The notes: generated by a model not told the origin, from the letters alone. A DNA stretch of 54,456 bases from Parachlamydiales bacterium (GCA_023265455.1 JAHFTQ010000014.1:1-54456); one strand, 5' to 3'; shown: positions 25,932 through 35,721, counted from the stretch's first letter. A program made the numbers and translations.

Positions 25932-28900
25932 TCAGCTTTGAAGTTTTTTAATTTTCATTTGGATGAGAGCTTTTAATTGGGTGAGTTTTTGGGCTATTGA
26001 AGGGGGAAGAGTCGAGGGAATCTTCAAAGCCGCATCTACTGTCATTGCTACAAGAAGATCATCGGAAAGGATTTGGATTAAGAAGGGGGAGTAAGCGAGA
26101 TAGCTCTCTTGATCGTTGATATGAGATAGAATCAGCTGAGTTAACTCAGCTGCGAGTTTAAACCTGTACTGAAGGGTCGTTTCACAGATTCCAGGCTGAT
26201 CGATGTCTTTAAAATATTGGATCAGATTACCCAGTGCTAAAATCCACTGAGCCCGGATTAAAAATTGGAGAGGAACATAATCCTGGGGATTAAAAGGGGG
26301 AAGAGCTTTCTGAGGAGTGATTTCATGAATGGATACACCTTTCCCTTTTTCAGGCTTCATATAACGGATCAGGCGGGCCACCGCCAGGCTATTTAAATAG
26401 GATTGGACAGGGTTTTGGGGGTCTCGTTGATCCATGATGCTAAAGAGCATCTGTTTAATATGAGTATAGGGTATCTCCTTGATCAACGTCTCAAAATCTG
26501 CAGAGCTCAAAGATTGAAGAAGCTGTGTCAAGAAAAAGCAACCGAGAATGGGACAGCAATGGGAGCCGAGGATGTCTTTGAATTCTGCTGTTTTCAGACG
26601 GTCAGGATGTGTGCAGTTCATGAAAACGGTCATTGTGAACTTTTCAATCGCACTCTGATTTTCACGAGATGTCTTCTGGACAGCCCTGCATAGAGATGAC
26701 AGCAGTTGCACCCAGTGGTAGGGCTCTTCTGGTTTAGCTTTCACAATCCAAGAAGTGTTCATCATTCGATCGATGACAGTCATGACTAAATTCATCAGAT
26801 TTTGATGAGGACAACTGATCTGCAAAATTTGGGGGAGACTCGAAATGAACGATTGGACACTACTGGTGTGAGTGATATCGCCCTCAGTGGATAAAAGAGC
26901 CTGGCAGAGGTCTTCTAAAGCAGACTCCAATATTTGAGGATCGTCAGGTGGATGAGTCAAAATTTCTGCCGAGTAAAGCGCTTCAAAGGGTTCTATGTAG
27001 GTGCCCGGTTGAGTTGATAATTTTTTCATCGCCAGATGCAATTTTTGACGTAAAGAGAACATCAAAAGAGAGCGTTGATTCTGATCTTTGATACCGTCAC
27101 TGAGTTTTTGTATCACAATAGAGGAGACATTATGCAAATGAGAGGCCATATCTTCTGTAAAATGCGCAGCATCTTCTAAGGTTTTTGTAATCAGCTCTTC
27201 CCATTTTTGATAAATCGTAGCAGGTTCAAAATCGATTTTTTCAGGCCCCTGTTGTTTGTAATCAAATTTGCAGAGTCTTGTGATGAGAGTCGTCTGCTGA
27301 CTCCATCCCAAGGGGGACTTAAGCGCCTTCCAACTTCTTTCAATCCAACGATGGAAGTCATACTGCTCAGCAGGATTGATGGGGACGTAAGGTTTTAAGC
27401 AATAAGCATGAAAAAGGTTTTGATTCTCTTGTGAGCTAGCCTCAGTGTTGCAAAGGGTGGAAGTCAAAGATTGCTCGCCTAATACAAATAGGTCGGGATT
27501 TTTTTGGTTGATCAAAAGGATGGTTAGGCGAGCTTGATAGGCTGACTCTAAGAGCTGCCACCCATTTCCGATTTTTTTATCTAAGGCTTCGTTAATGAGG
27601 ATGTCTCGCACCACTTTCAGTTTTTCAGTAGCCTCTTCTCGAGATTCTATCCAACACAGTTGGACGGCAAAATAGAGGCACTTTTTTGCGATAGCCTTGC
27701 AAGCCGGTCCTTGGAAACGAGAGAGTAAAAAGCTGAAATCTTTTAGGAAAAAAGAAGAAAATACAGGGCTCATTCTGGAGATGTTCAGTTCATGAAAAAA
27801 GGTGCGGACAGCTGTGTCCCAGTAGACTTCTTCGTGGGGTTGGACAGCTTGGACGGGATGTTTTTGATACCACAGATCCCATATTGCTTGGAGGATAAGA
27901 GCCGGATAACTGCCAGGAATCGATTTCAAAAATGAATCCCATAGGGGATATTCCGTAGAAGGGAGTTTTTTTAAAAGTTGAAAGACAAATTGAATTTCAT
28001 CTACTGAAATATGTGTGCGAGATAATATTTTCTGAGCTTGGTCGCGGATACAGCCTTCTAGGGTCTCGGGAGCATAGTAAGCCTCGAAGAGTTGTTGGGC
28101 AGGCAGATCCCAGCAATGCTGAAAAAACACTTTCTCATCTCCTACAGATAATTTCATCAGCAATTGGAAAAGCTCTTCTGTTTGGTAAGTGGTGCGATTG
28201 ATCAGTATCGCAATGATCGGTTTCCACTGAGGATCAGAAAGCTCTTTTAGACCTAAGAGAAATTGGATGAAGGGGATGGCAAGAGGGTGGGAACTGGGGA
28301 GTTGAGATCCTATCCAAAGAGCTTGGGAGAGATTTAACTTATACCTAGGATAGAGAGCGAGAAAGACTTTGGCAAAAATTTCCCAAGAGGGCTCTGTCTG
28401 GAGTTGGTTCATCATCCAAGCCATGGAAGGAATTCCCCCCACGATTTCTCCCTCTTTCTGGTGCTTTATCGCAGATAAAAGAACGGTTGCATAGAGGACG
28501 GCCACTCGTTTTTTTTGAGGATCGGATAGCCTTCGCTCTAATTTTGGAAACGGTTTTTTAAAACACTCGGTGGGAGGAGGTTCCATCGTCGAGAGTTGTT
28601 CCATCAAGGTGATGGAAACTTCAAGATAAAGATCCTCTTTTTTCAACGATTCCAAAAGCTTCGTATATTTTGACCATAACGATTTGTCGACCAATAACGC
28701 CGTTAAAGTCACCAAATGGGGAGAGATCTGAACATTTTTAAAAGCGACAAATAGAGGTAAATCTTGGATCAGGTCATCGATTAAACTCTCTTGAGGAAGC
28801 ATCCCCAAGGGGTAGCTTGAGATTAAAAGATCCGCTAAGAGAGGAACTTCTTCGGGTTGGGGCTTGATCTGTTCATTTAAAAACCGAATCTCCTGAAAAG

Positions 28901-30821
28901 GGCAGGGGTTTTGCTGGGTCAGCGCTTTGAGAATTTCCATTAAAAAAGGGCGCTCTAAGCCAGGCAGTTTTTTGATGAGCGTCATGAGATCAGCGAGTTT
29001 TTTTTCTTGCAAAAGTTGATGGGCTAACTTTTTGAAAAATTCAGAAAATCCCTCTTTGTTATACAACTGAAAAGGGGCCTTCAAAATGGCCTCTTGAAGA
29101 AGATGATTACGCTCCTTAGGATATTCATCGAGATGGGGATTGCTGAAATGATTCCACCAGTTTTTAGATTGCGTCTCTAAAGAGGGTAGCAATTCTTGCA
29201 AGTGCTTTAATTCTACGGTGGCGACGGCCTCATGAGCTTTGGGGTAAGACTTGAGAAGTTGTGGATGAGTCGCTAAAAGCTCGATGAGCTTAGGTTGATA
29301 GCTAGCAACTTGTCGGTCAGAAAACCGCAGAGCGCGGTCTAGATAGCCAGCTAGAAGTTTGACTTTTTCTTCGGGCTGTAAGGTTTGGCAGAGTAGGCAG
29401 ACGCGGTTCAATGCAAAAGGCAGCGCCAGCGCCTCTAATTGAGGTGCGAGCTCAAGCAAAAAAGCGACTTCTTGATCAGGAGGGGATTTTGCGTACACCG
29501 TCCATGCAGGCAAGAGTGTCTTATTTTCTGGATGGATGAGCACGGCTTGGAGCGGAGTCATGGTTTTTAATCTCTTGAGAAGGCAAGACAAAAGAGGGAA
29601 AGTCTCAATCTGGAATTGATCGGTTGAGGAAAAAAACACATCTAAGGCCTCTAAAAAGCAGGTCAAACATGCGTGAGGATTTTGAGAGAGCCAAAGATTG
29701 ACTTGTTCAAGCGCTTTGGGAAGATCGTAAGGGATCACTAAGTGGATAGGATCAGGACCATTCCAGATGATTTCCAGTTGAGGGTTTTTTCGAGAGATAT
29801 AGCAGTGGGGCGCCAAGCTCCCCATGATTTGTAAAATCGCCTGTCTCAATTCCAAGCTCTCTGCTCTTGAAGATAAAAATTTGCCCAAAGGTGTATGAGG
29901 AGGTAGGGGGAGATGTTCTGAGCGGCTAATCAACTGATCATGTAGGAGCTGATACGGCTTAGAATGAGAAAAATTCAGCTGACAGGTCAGATCATGGGCA
30001 TCCATCTGTAATCGAACATCAGCGCTTGTCAAAGAAGGATTAAAAACGACTCTCAAGGTTAAATCAGGGCTTACTAGAAGCTCTAAGATTGCAGATTCCG
30101 GGTTCATGTCAAAGATGTCTTTGATGAGCCCTCTTAACTCTTTGAGTCGATCCAGTTCATTGTCCTGAGGAAGCTCGAGAATCGTTTCAAATTCACGTAG
30201 AGCTTCCCAAAGAGGCATTGGAAGTTCTTGGTATTTTTGAACAACTACAAAGTAGATCGTTAATAGATGAAATTTTTCTAAAATTGTCTCAAAATCAGAG
30301 CTAAAGCAGCCGTTCGGGAATTTCACGCTGAGCTCATAACAACGAGGAGCTGCGGTGCAAAAACTCCATAATTTTTCAGGGACTAGGGATTCAAGAGCAG
30401 AAGGCGGAATCATTTTTTCGAGCTGCCGTTTCCAAAAGGGTTTTCCCACGGAGTAATAAACCCCTTCTGTCATCTCGAGAGTCGTTCCTTTGAAAGTTTT
30501 TGTGAAATAGGGGACAAAATAAGTTAAAAAATGGTGAAGGTTCCAAGAAAAAATCAGATCCTCTTTCACAAAGGTTTGAGGCTTTTTCCAGCATGCAACA
30601 ATCTCGTCTTGATCGGCTTTTTCTAAAGACATCCAAGGTTCAGCGATTAAAAAATTTCCTTGTTCGTCAATGATCTTTTTCTCTTGAATGTGCTCTATGT
30701 AAGTTTGAGCCGGACATGGGATCGCAACTTCCGTGGCAGAACTAGATATCCCAGCGACTTGTGGAACAATCGGAGGTTGTAAACCCAGACCAGGAAAAAA
30801 ACGCGATGTCGGTGTTGTCAT
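25932..30821 (-). CDS. Giant protein of unknown function (1629 aa)
   Basis: No family recognised. Apart from a Pro/Ser-rich first 40 residues (GLGLQPPIVPQVAG), the protein is a continuous series of Leu-rich amphipathic helices with Pro at turns (for example KKLPGLERPFLMEILKALTQ). This suggests an alpha-solenoid of HEAT/ARM-like repeats. No signal peptide, membrane span, Walker motif or protease motif is seen. Cys and Trp are frequent for a bacterial protein. It stands alone on the minus strand between a toxin-antitoxin locus and a divergent ATPase, with no clear ribosome site before the ATG. Chlamydiae have many large lineage-specific proteins, some secreted; an effector or scaffold role is speculation. 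The frame stays open over 4.9 kb, so it is a real gene. Confidence 0.85.
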   Translation of the reverse strand: MTTPTSRFFPGLGLQPPIVPQVAGISSSATEVAIPCPAQTYIEHIQEKKIIDEQGNFLIAEPWMSLEKADQDEIVACWKKPQTFVKEDLIFSWNLHHFLTYFVPYFTKTFKGTTLEMTEGVYYSVGKPFWKRQLEKMIPPSALESLVPEKLWSFCTAAPRCYELSVKFPNGCFSSDFETILEKFHLLTIYFVVVQKYQELPMPLWEALREFETILELPQDNELDRLKELRGLIKDIFDMNPESAILELLVSPDLTLRVVFNPSLTSADVRLQMDAHDLTCQLNFSHSKPYQLLHDQLISRSEHLPLPPHTPLGKFLSSRAESLELRQAILQIMGSLAPHCYISRKNPQLEIIWNGPDPIHLVIPYDLPKALEQVNLWLSQNPHACLTCFLEALDVFFSSTDQFQIETFPLLSCLLKRLKTMTPLQAVLIHPENKTLLPAWTVYAKSPPDQEVAFLLELAPQLEALALPFALNRVCLLCQTLQPEEKVKLLAGYLDRALRFSDRQVASYQPKLIELLATHPQLLKSYPKAHEAVATVELKHLQELLPSLETQSKNWWNHFSNPHLDEYPKERNHLLQEAILKAPFQLYNKEGFSEFFKKLAHQLLQEKKLADLMTLIKKLPGLERPFLMEILKALTQQNPCPFQEIRFLNEQIKPQPEEVPLLADLLISSYPLGMLPQESLIDDLIQDLPLFVAFKNVQISPHLVTLTALLVDKSLWSKYTKLLESLKKEDLYLEVSITLMEQLSTMEPPPTECFKKPFPKLERRLSDPQKKRVAVLYATVLLSAIKHQKEGEIVGGIPSMAWMMNQLQTEPSWEIFAKVFLALYPRYKLNLSQALWIGSQLPSSHPLAIPFIQFLLGLKELSDPQWKPIIAILINRTTYQTEELFQLLMKLSVGDEKVFFQHCWDLPAQQLFEAYYAPETLEGCIRDQAQKILSRTHISVDEIQFVFQLLKKLPSTEYPLWDSFLKSIPGSYPALILQAIWDLWYQKHPVQAVQPHEEVYWDTAVRTFFHELNISRMSPVFSSFFLKDFSFLLSRFQGPACKAIAKKCLYFAVQLCWIESREEATEKLKVVRDILINEALDKKIGNGWQLLESAYQARLTILLINQKNPDLFVLGEQSLTSTLCNTEASSQENQNLFHAYCLKPYVPINPAEQYDFHRWIERSWKALKSPLGWSQQTTLITRLCKFDYKQQGPEKIDFEPATIYQKWEELITKTLEDAAHFTEDMASHLHNVSSIVIQKLSDGIKDQNQRSLLMFSLRQKLHLAMKKLSTQPGTYIEPFEALYSAEILTHPPDDPQILESALEDLCQALLSTEGDITHTSSVQSFISSLPQILQISCPHQNLMNLVMTVIDRMMNTSWIVKAKPEEPYHWVQLLSSLCRAVQKTSRENQSAIEKFTMTVFMNCTHPDRLKTAEFKDILGSHCCPILGCFFLTQLLQSLSSADFETLIKEIPYTHIKQMLFSIMDQRDPQNPVQSYLNSLAVARLIRYMKPEKGKGVSIHEITPQKALPPFNPQDYVPLQFLIRAQWILALGNLIQYFKDIDQPGICETTLQYRFKLAAELTQLILSHINDQESYLAYSPFLIQILSDDLLVAMTVDAALKIPSTLPPSIAQKLTQLKALIQMKIKKLQS

Positions 30822-30861
30822 ATTTATTAAAATGCTAGACTCTAATGCAACCCAATATTTT

Positions 30862-30913
30862 AGTTCAAACCGTTAAAAATTTTTGAACTTTTAAATTAAA
30901 AAATATTTAACGG
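30862..30913. promoter_or_regulatory. Two overlapping inverted repeats in a divergent promoter region
   Basis: Dyad 1: AGTTCAAA (30862-30869) with TTTGAACT (30882-30889), perfect, 12-bp spacer. Dyad 2: CCGTTAAAAATTTTTG (30870-30885) with AAAAAATATTTAACGG (30898-30913), two mismatches. They share bases and cannot form as hairpins at the same time. The region is very AT-rich and lies between the giant gene (minus) and the DUF4143 ATPase (plus). Confidence 0.5.
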
Positions 30914-30982
30914 AAGCCATATGCATATAAGAGCCTAACCGTAAGCAATTTAAAATTTTGCAGTTGTGGCAAACGACAAAAT

Positions 30983-31020
30983 CGGAGTATACTCCGGAAA
31001 TGGCAGGCAAATCCGGAGTA
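30983..31020 (+). promoter_or_regulatory. Palindrome plus ribosome-site hairpin before the DUF4143 ATPase
   Basis: A perfect 14-bp palindrome CGGAGTATACTCCG (30983-30996) is followed by a third half-site. TACTCCGGA (30990-30998) can pair with TCCGGAGTA (31012-31020). The second arm contains the ribosome site GGAG (31015-31018), 6 bp before the ATG at 31025. Pairing would hide it. The first arm can instead pair with the upstream half-site, so two exclusive states are possible. Confidence 0.6.
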
Positions 31021-31024
31021 GGAA

Positions 31025-32212
31025 ATGTTTTTTCGTTTAAGAAAGTTTTCTAGTAAGTATAGCTTCTTCCTCTTCGGTCCCAGGGGAACGGGTAAAAGTA
31101 CCCTGCTCAAACAAAGGTTTAATCTCGATGAATGCCTTTGGCTAGACCTCTTAGAATCAAGCGTTGAGGATCGGTTTTTACAGAGCCCCAGCGACCTCTA
31201 TGCCATTGTAAAAGCGCTTCCCGATCATATCCAGTACGTGGTTGTGGATGAGATTCAAAAAGTCCCGCCACTCTTGGATGAGGTGCATCGGTTGATCGAA
31301 GGGACAGATAAGATTTTCATTTTAACCGGCTCTAGTGCACGGAAATTAAAGCAGGGGGGAGCCAATTTACTTGCAGGCCGCGCGTTTGTTTATCACCTCT
31401 ATGGTCTCTCTTGTTTCGAGTTAAAAGATCAATTTGATCTAGCGCAAGCGTTGCAATGGGGGACATTGCCAAAAATTTTTAGCTTCAGTGAAAATTTGGA
31501 TAAAACTGAATTTTTACGTGCTTATGCAGATACCTATCTGAAAGAAGAGATCTGGAGTGAGCATGTTGTTCGCAACCTATCCCCTTTTCGTCGGTTTCTT
31601 GAAGTTGCGGCGCAATGCAATGGAAAAATCATCAACTATGCGAATATTGCACGGGATATTGGAGTCGATGATAAAACCATCAAAGATTATTTTGGCATTC
31701 TCGAAGATACGATGATTGGCTTTTTTTTAGAGTCATATCATAACTCTTTCCGTAAGAGGTTTGTTGAAAAGCCTAAGTTCTATTTTTTTGATCTTGGAGT
31801 GGTCCGCAGTTTATCGCGGAGTTTGTCCGTTCCTTTGACTCCTAAAACAGCGGCTTACGGAGAGGCTTTTGAACATTTCATTCTATTAGAGTTCATCCGC
31901 TTGGGAAGCTATTTTCAACCCGATTATCGGTATTCCTTCCTGCGAACGCCTGCAGATGTTGAGATTGATTTAGTCATTGAAAGGCCGGGAAAGCCGCTTC
32001 TTTGCATTGAAATCAAAAGCTCCGACGCTATTTCAGAGCGTGACATCACCGCCTTTCTTAGAATTACAAAAGATATCCCTCAGTGTGAAGCTGTCGTCTT
32101 AAGTCAAGATCGGTTCGCAAAACAATTTGGACATGTGATGAGTTATCCCTGGAAAGAGGGGCTTGAGAAATTTTTCCCAGAGGTTATTATACCGCGATCG
32201 GGCGAAAAATAG
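31025..32212 (+). CDS. DUF4143-type AAA ATPase with nuclease-like C-terminus
   Basis: A 395-residue P-loop protein: Walker A FGPRGTGKSTLLKQ (about 18-31), Walker B VVVDEIQKVPPLLDE and sensor motif FILTGSSARKLKQGG. The C-terminal DUF4143 domain has a PD-(D/E)xK-like pattern (VEIDLVIERPGKPLLCIEIK). Such genes are widespread solitary accessory genes of unsettled function in bacteria and archaea. The leader has the hairpin described at 30983. Nothing suggests an operon partner. Confidence 0.88.
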   Translation: MFFRLRKFSSKYSFFLFGPRGTGKSTLLKQRFNLDECLWLDLLESSVEDRFLQSPSDLYAIVKALPDHIQYVVVDEIQKVPPLLDEVHRLIEGTDKIFILTGSSARKLKQGGANLLAGRAFVYHLYGLSCFELKDQFDLAQALQWGTLPKIFSFSENLDKTEFLRAYADTYLKEEIWSEHVVRNLSPFRRFLEVAAQCNGKIINYANIARDIGVDDKTIKDYFGILEDTMIGFFLESYHNSFRKRFVEKPKFYFFDLGVVRSLSRSLSVPLTPKTAAYGEAFEHFILLEFIRLGSYFQPDYRYSFLRTPADVEIDLVIERPGKPLLCIEIKSSDAISERDITAFLRITKDIPQCEAVVLSQDRFAKQFGHVMSYPWKEGLEKFFPEVIIPRSGEK

Positions 32213-32237
32213 CCTTTTTAACACAGCTAAAAAGGCT
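32211..32237 (+). terminator. Hairpin after the DUF4143 gene, weak terminator
   Basis: A perfect 9-bp stem (AGCCTTTTT / AAAAAGGCT, 9-nt loop) overlaps the TAG stop codon. No T run follows on the plus strand, so its efficiency is doubtful. Confidence 0.45.
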
Positions 32238-32368
32238 ACTTTGCAACCACCTCTACAAAGAATCAATTTTAATCCTAATTTTTAGATCTTAAGTATTAAA
32301 TAAATTTTTTATTCCCTTTCATTATAAGGCGTCTCTAGGTAAAATCTTGTCTCAATAGGGAACTGTCA

Positions 32369-33730
32369 ATGAAAAAATTTAAACTCGCTTTGGTCGGACG
32401 TCCCAACGTCGGAAAATCGGCGCTCTTTAACCGCCTCTGTGGAAAAAAAATCTCCATCGTCGATGATGCGGAAGGGACAACCCGTGACAGAATTTATGGC
32501 GATGCCGATTTTTTTGGGCAGCCGATTGAGGTGATTGATACGGGAGGGATTGCTGCGAATCCAAACATCCCTTTTCAAGAAGGGATACAGCGGCAGGCCG
32601 AAGTCGCCATTGAAGAGGCCGATACCATCGTCATGGTGGTCGACGGGCAGTGTGGCATTACACCTGCAGACGAACATGCAGCGCGATTTCTCATCCGTCA
32701 AGGAAAACCGGTTTGTCTGGCTGTGAACAAAGTCGACAATTTAGATCAGCGGGATAACGCCTACGACTTCTACCGACTGGGGTTTGAGAAAGTGCTCCCT
32801 GTTTCTGCTGTCCATGGATTTCAGATTGCTGAACTATTAGAGATGGCTTTCGAAGGATTTTCTTTCGAAAACCAAGAAGCTTTGAGCGATGATAACTCCA
32901 TCAAAGTGGCCATTGTCGGTCGTCCGAATGTCGGCAAGTCAACGCTTCTCAATTATCTATTATCGGAAGAGCGGTCAGTCGTCAGTCCTATTGCAGGAAC
33001 GACGCGGGATGCGATCGATGCGCGCGTTGAAATCAATGGAACTGCGCTAACTCTCATCGATACTGCGGGGATTCGTAAGAAAAGAGCCGAGCACGATACC
33101 GTCGATAAGTTTGCATCCATTCGGACAGAGCGGGCCATTGAAAGGGCCGATATTTGTCTGTTGGTGATTGATGCCCGTGAAGGGATGACCACCCATGAAA
33201 AACGCATCGCCAGCATGATTGAAGAGGCGGGAAAAGGGTGTATCCTAGTTTTCAACAAGTGGGATCTTGTTAAAGGCTTCCGCATGGAGCATTGCCTTCA
33301 ATCACTGAACTACGACACCTTCTTCTTGAGCCACTGCCCAGCTATTTTCGCCTCTGCCATCACAGGGCGTAACCTTGCCAAACTCGTGGAGCAAATTTGT
33401 CTTGTACGTCACCATCAGCAGCAGCGGATCACAACAGGCCAGCTCAATAAGTTTCTCGAGAAGGCCCTTCAATCGTATCATCCTCCGATGATTCGAGGAA
33501 AACGGCTGCGCATTTACTACATGGCGCATGTCGAAACACAGCCGCCCACCTTTGTTCTCTTTGTGAATTATCCCAAATTGATGCTCGATACCTATCGCCG
33601 GTATCTCATTCATCAATTCCGGCTAACTTATCACTTCACAGGAAATCCCCTCATCTTTCTCCTCCGCAGCCGTCGCAGACAAGAAGTTGCTCGTAAGCTC
33701 GCAGAAGAGAATCTTGCTTCTGTCGAATAG
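32369..33730 (+). CDS. der: GTPase Der (EngA)
   Basis: Double GTPase for 50S ribosome assembly. The 453 residues hold two G domains, each with a full set of motifs: GRPNVGKSALFN / DTGG / NKVD and GRPNVGKSTLLNY / DTAG / NKWD. A KH-like C-terminal domain follows (RGKRLRIYYMAHVETQPPTF). The ATG at 32369 fits the family start. It stands between an accessory ATPase and alr, 24 bp before the latter, so der and alr may be cotranscribed. Confidence 0.96.
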   Translation: MKKFKLALVGRPNVGKSALFNRLCGKKISIVDDAEGTTRDRIYGDADFFGQPIEVIDTGGIAANPNIPFQEGIQRQAEVAIEEADTIVMVVDGQCGITPADEHAARFLIRQGKPVCLAVNKVDNLDQRDNAYDFYRLGFEKVLPVSAVHGFQIAELLEMAFEGFSFENQEALSDDNSIKVAIVGRPNVGKSTLLNYLLSEERSVVSPIAGTTRDAIDARVEINGTALTLIDTAGIRKKRAEHDTVDKFASIRTERAIERADICLLVIDAREGMTTHEKRIASMIEEAGKGCILVFNKWDLVKGFRMEHCLQSLNYDTFFLSHCPAIFASAITGRNLAKLVEQICLVRHHQQQRITTGQLNKFLEKALQSYHPPMIRGKRLRIYYMAHVETQPPTFVLFVNYPKLMLDTYRRYLIHQFRLTYHFTGNPLIFLLRSRRRQEVARKLAEENLASVE

Positions 33731-33754
33731 ATCTATCTGATAAAAAGATCTGAT

Positions 33755-34855
33755 ATGACACATCCTGCCTGGATAGAAATCGATTTAACCCAATTTCGTA
33801 AAAACATTTCAGTCATTCGAAGCCAAATTGGCAAAAGCCTCTTCTGTCTTCCCGTGAAAGCTAATGCTTATGGGCATGGACTTTGCAGAATAGGTCTAGC
33901 AGCTGTTGAGGCAGGCGTCGATTACCTTGCGGTTGCTCATTCGCAAGAAGGGGTGAAATTGAGGTTAGCAGGCGTCAAGATTCCCATTCTCGTTTTGGGT
34001 GCAATCCACGAAGACCAGATTCCTGACTTGATCGAGTTTAATCTAGAAATCTCCCTTAGTTCGAAGTTCAAAGCAGAGTTGGTCGCAGCAAAATCCAAAG
34101 AGATGGGAAGAAAATGCAAGGTCCATCTTGAAGTCGATACGGGGATGCAAAGAACGGGCGTTCGTGCAGCAACGGCAAAAGTGCTTTTTCCCTATCTTAA
34201 AACTCTGGATGCTCTTGAAGTTATAGGAATTTACTCTCATTTAGCCACAGCTGATCAGCCACAAAACTCTTTTGCACTTCAACAAATCGAAGTCTTTTCA
34301 TCGCTCATGAAGGAGTTGCAAGGAGAGTCTTTCATCGCTCACCTGGCCAATTCAGGAGGGATGATCCATTTTCCCGAGGCTCATTTTGATATGGTTAGGC
34401 CTTCTTTAGCCGCTTTTGGATATTTGCCAGCCCATAGTCCTGAGGCGTATCAGGGCATTGCCCCTTGTCTATCTCTCAAGGCCAAAGTGGCCTATTTTAA
34501 AGTTGTGAATGAGGGAGCCGGGATTAGCTATGGACATTCGTATGTAACCCCTCGGCAGACACGCATTGTGACCATTCCTGTCGGTTACGGAGATGGATTT
34601 CGGCGTGCGCTGTCCAATCGGGGTTCGGTGCTCATTCGGGGAAAGAGATTCCCTATCCGAGGCACGATTTGTATGGATCAGTTCATGGTGGATGTCGGAG
34701 ACCAGGAGGTCTACGTTGGTGACGAGGTCGTTCTCATCGGCAAGCAAGGCTCCGAAGAGATCCGGCTGCAAGATATCGCTCTTCTCTGCGACACCATTCC
34801 CTATGAGATTTTATGTCAGCTCAATGATCGTATTCCTAGAGTTTATCTTTCATGA
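33755..34855 (+). CDS. alr: Alanine racemase
   Basis: PLP enzyme producing D-alanine for the peptidoglycan stem peptide. The 366 residues show the PLP lysine K35 in FCLPVKANAYGHGL, the catalytic Tyr in GAGISYGHSYVTPRQTR (about 258) and the C-terminal domain GTICMDQFMVDVG. Chlamydiaceae lack alr and are thought to use GlyA instead; this genome has both. The 3' end overlaps the convergent abiEii gene by 13 bp, suggesting that the AbiE genes were inserted directly behind it. Confidence 0.95.
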   Translation: MTHPAWIEIDLTQFRKNISVIRSQIGKSLFCLPVKANAYGHGLCRIGLAAVEAGVDYLAVAHSQEGVKLRLAGVKIPILVLGAIHEDQIPDLIEFNLEISLSSKFKAELVAAKSKEMGRKCKVHLEVDTGMQRTGVRAATAKVLFPYLKTLDALEVIGIYSHLATADQPQNSFALQQIEVFSSLMKELQGESFIAHLANSGGMIHFPEAHFDMVRPSLAAFGYLPAHSPEAYQGIAPCLSLKAKVAYFKVVNEGAGISYGHSYVTPRQTRIVTIPVGYGDGFRRALSNRGSVLIRGKRFPIRGTICMDQFMVDVGDQEVYVGDEVVLIGKQGSEEIRLQDIALLCDTIPYEILCQLNDRIPRVYLS

Positions 34856-35721
34856 TCATTGGAACGTGGAATGTAAGGACTAACAAAATCGGATATCTTA
34901 AGAATAACTTCTTGAAGCGAGGGGTCATCTTTTCCCAATGTAGAAAGAAAATTATTCCATCTTTGTAAAGTGGCTGGAGCTTCATAAAAGGTCTTGGAAA
35001 AAGAGATAGGGTATTCGAGATTGGTATTTCGGTTGGAGAATATTCTTTCAATTGCAAGCTTCAGCATTTCGGAATTCAAATTGTGGGATTGGCAGATAAT
35101 CCAAATATCATAAAAATCCTTCATTCTTGTGTTGATTAATCCGAGCTTGACGATAGCTTCGAGTTTTTCAGCTAGTACTGTTTCAGGGGTATAGCCCAAT
35201 AATTTAGGTGCTGGAAGTGGAAGAAGAGTTGGATACTGGATCATGCGAGGTTCTGGGATAATGAGATCGTTAAATCCAATATCAATGAGAATGGGAATTC
35301 GAGCTCTATCAAGAGTAGCTGAAAAACTTGCGCTAGCCCCTTCATAATCTCCGCCAGTTTGAGTCCTACGCAAGCTAAGTTTTTGGCAATTGAATACGAT
35401 TGCGTCTTGTTCTACTTGAATCAAAGCTACTTCATTAATGATTCGCTGAAGATTTTCAATTTTATTGGAGGTTCGCGCTAGGAGATCAATGTCCATTGTG
35501 GCTCGATGATCCTCAGCATCCCAAACTTTTAACATGAGACCCCCCTTAAGAAAAAACTTGGTGGCATAGGGGCTGATGCTCAAGCGATACAAAAATCGTT
35601 CTATTCCGTAATAGCGTAGAATCTCTTCAAAGGGACGATTTTTTGTAATTGAAAGAGCCTTTAATTTTTGTCGAAGCGATTCCCCGAGGGTTTTCTTCGA
35701 TTTTTTTGGTGTTTTAATCAC
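34843..35721 (-). CDS. abiEii: AbiEii-type nucleotidyltransferase toxin
   Basis: A 292-residue nucleotidyltransferase of the AbiE type IV toxin-antitoxin/abortive-infection family. Motif I GGLMLKVWDAEDHRATMDID contains the conserved GG and Asp pair. The region RMKDFYDIWII matches the later conserved K-DxxD motif. The start overlaps the antitoxin gene by 8 bp. In studied systems the toxin is bacteriostatic and acts by nucleotide transfer. All recognised motifs look intact. Confidence 0.88.
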   Translation of the reverse strand: MIKTPKKSKKTLGESLRQKLKALSITKNRPFEEILRYYGIERFLYRLSISPYATKFFLKGGLMLKVWDAEDHRATMDIDLLARTSNKIENLQRIINEVALIQVEQDAIVFNCQKLSLRRTQTGGDYEGASASFSATLDRARIPILIDIGFNDLIIPEPRMIQYPTLLPLPAPKLLGYTPETVLAEKLEAIVKLGLINTRMKDFYDIWIICQSHNLNSEMLKLAIERIFSNRNTNLEYPISFSKTFYEAPATLQRWNNFLSTLGKDDPSLQEVILKISDFVSPYIPRSNDHER

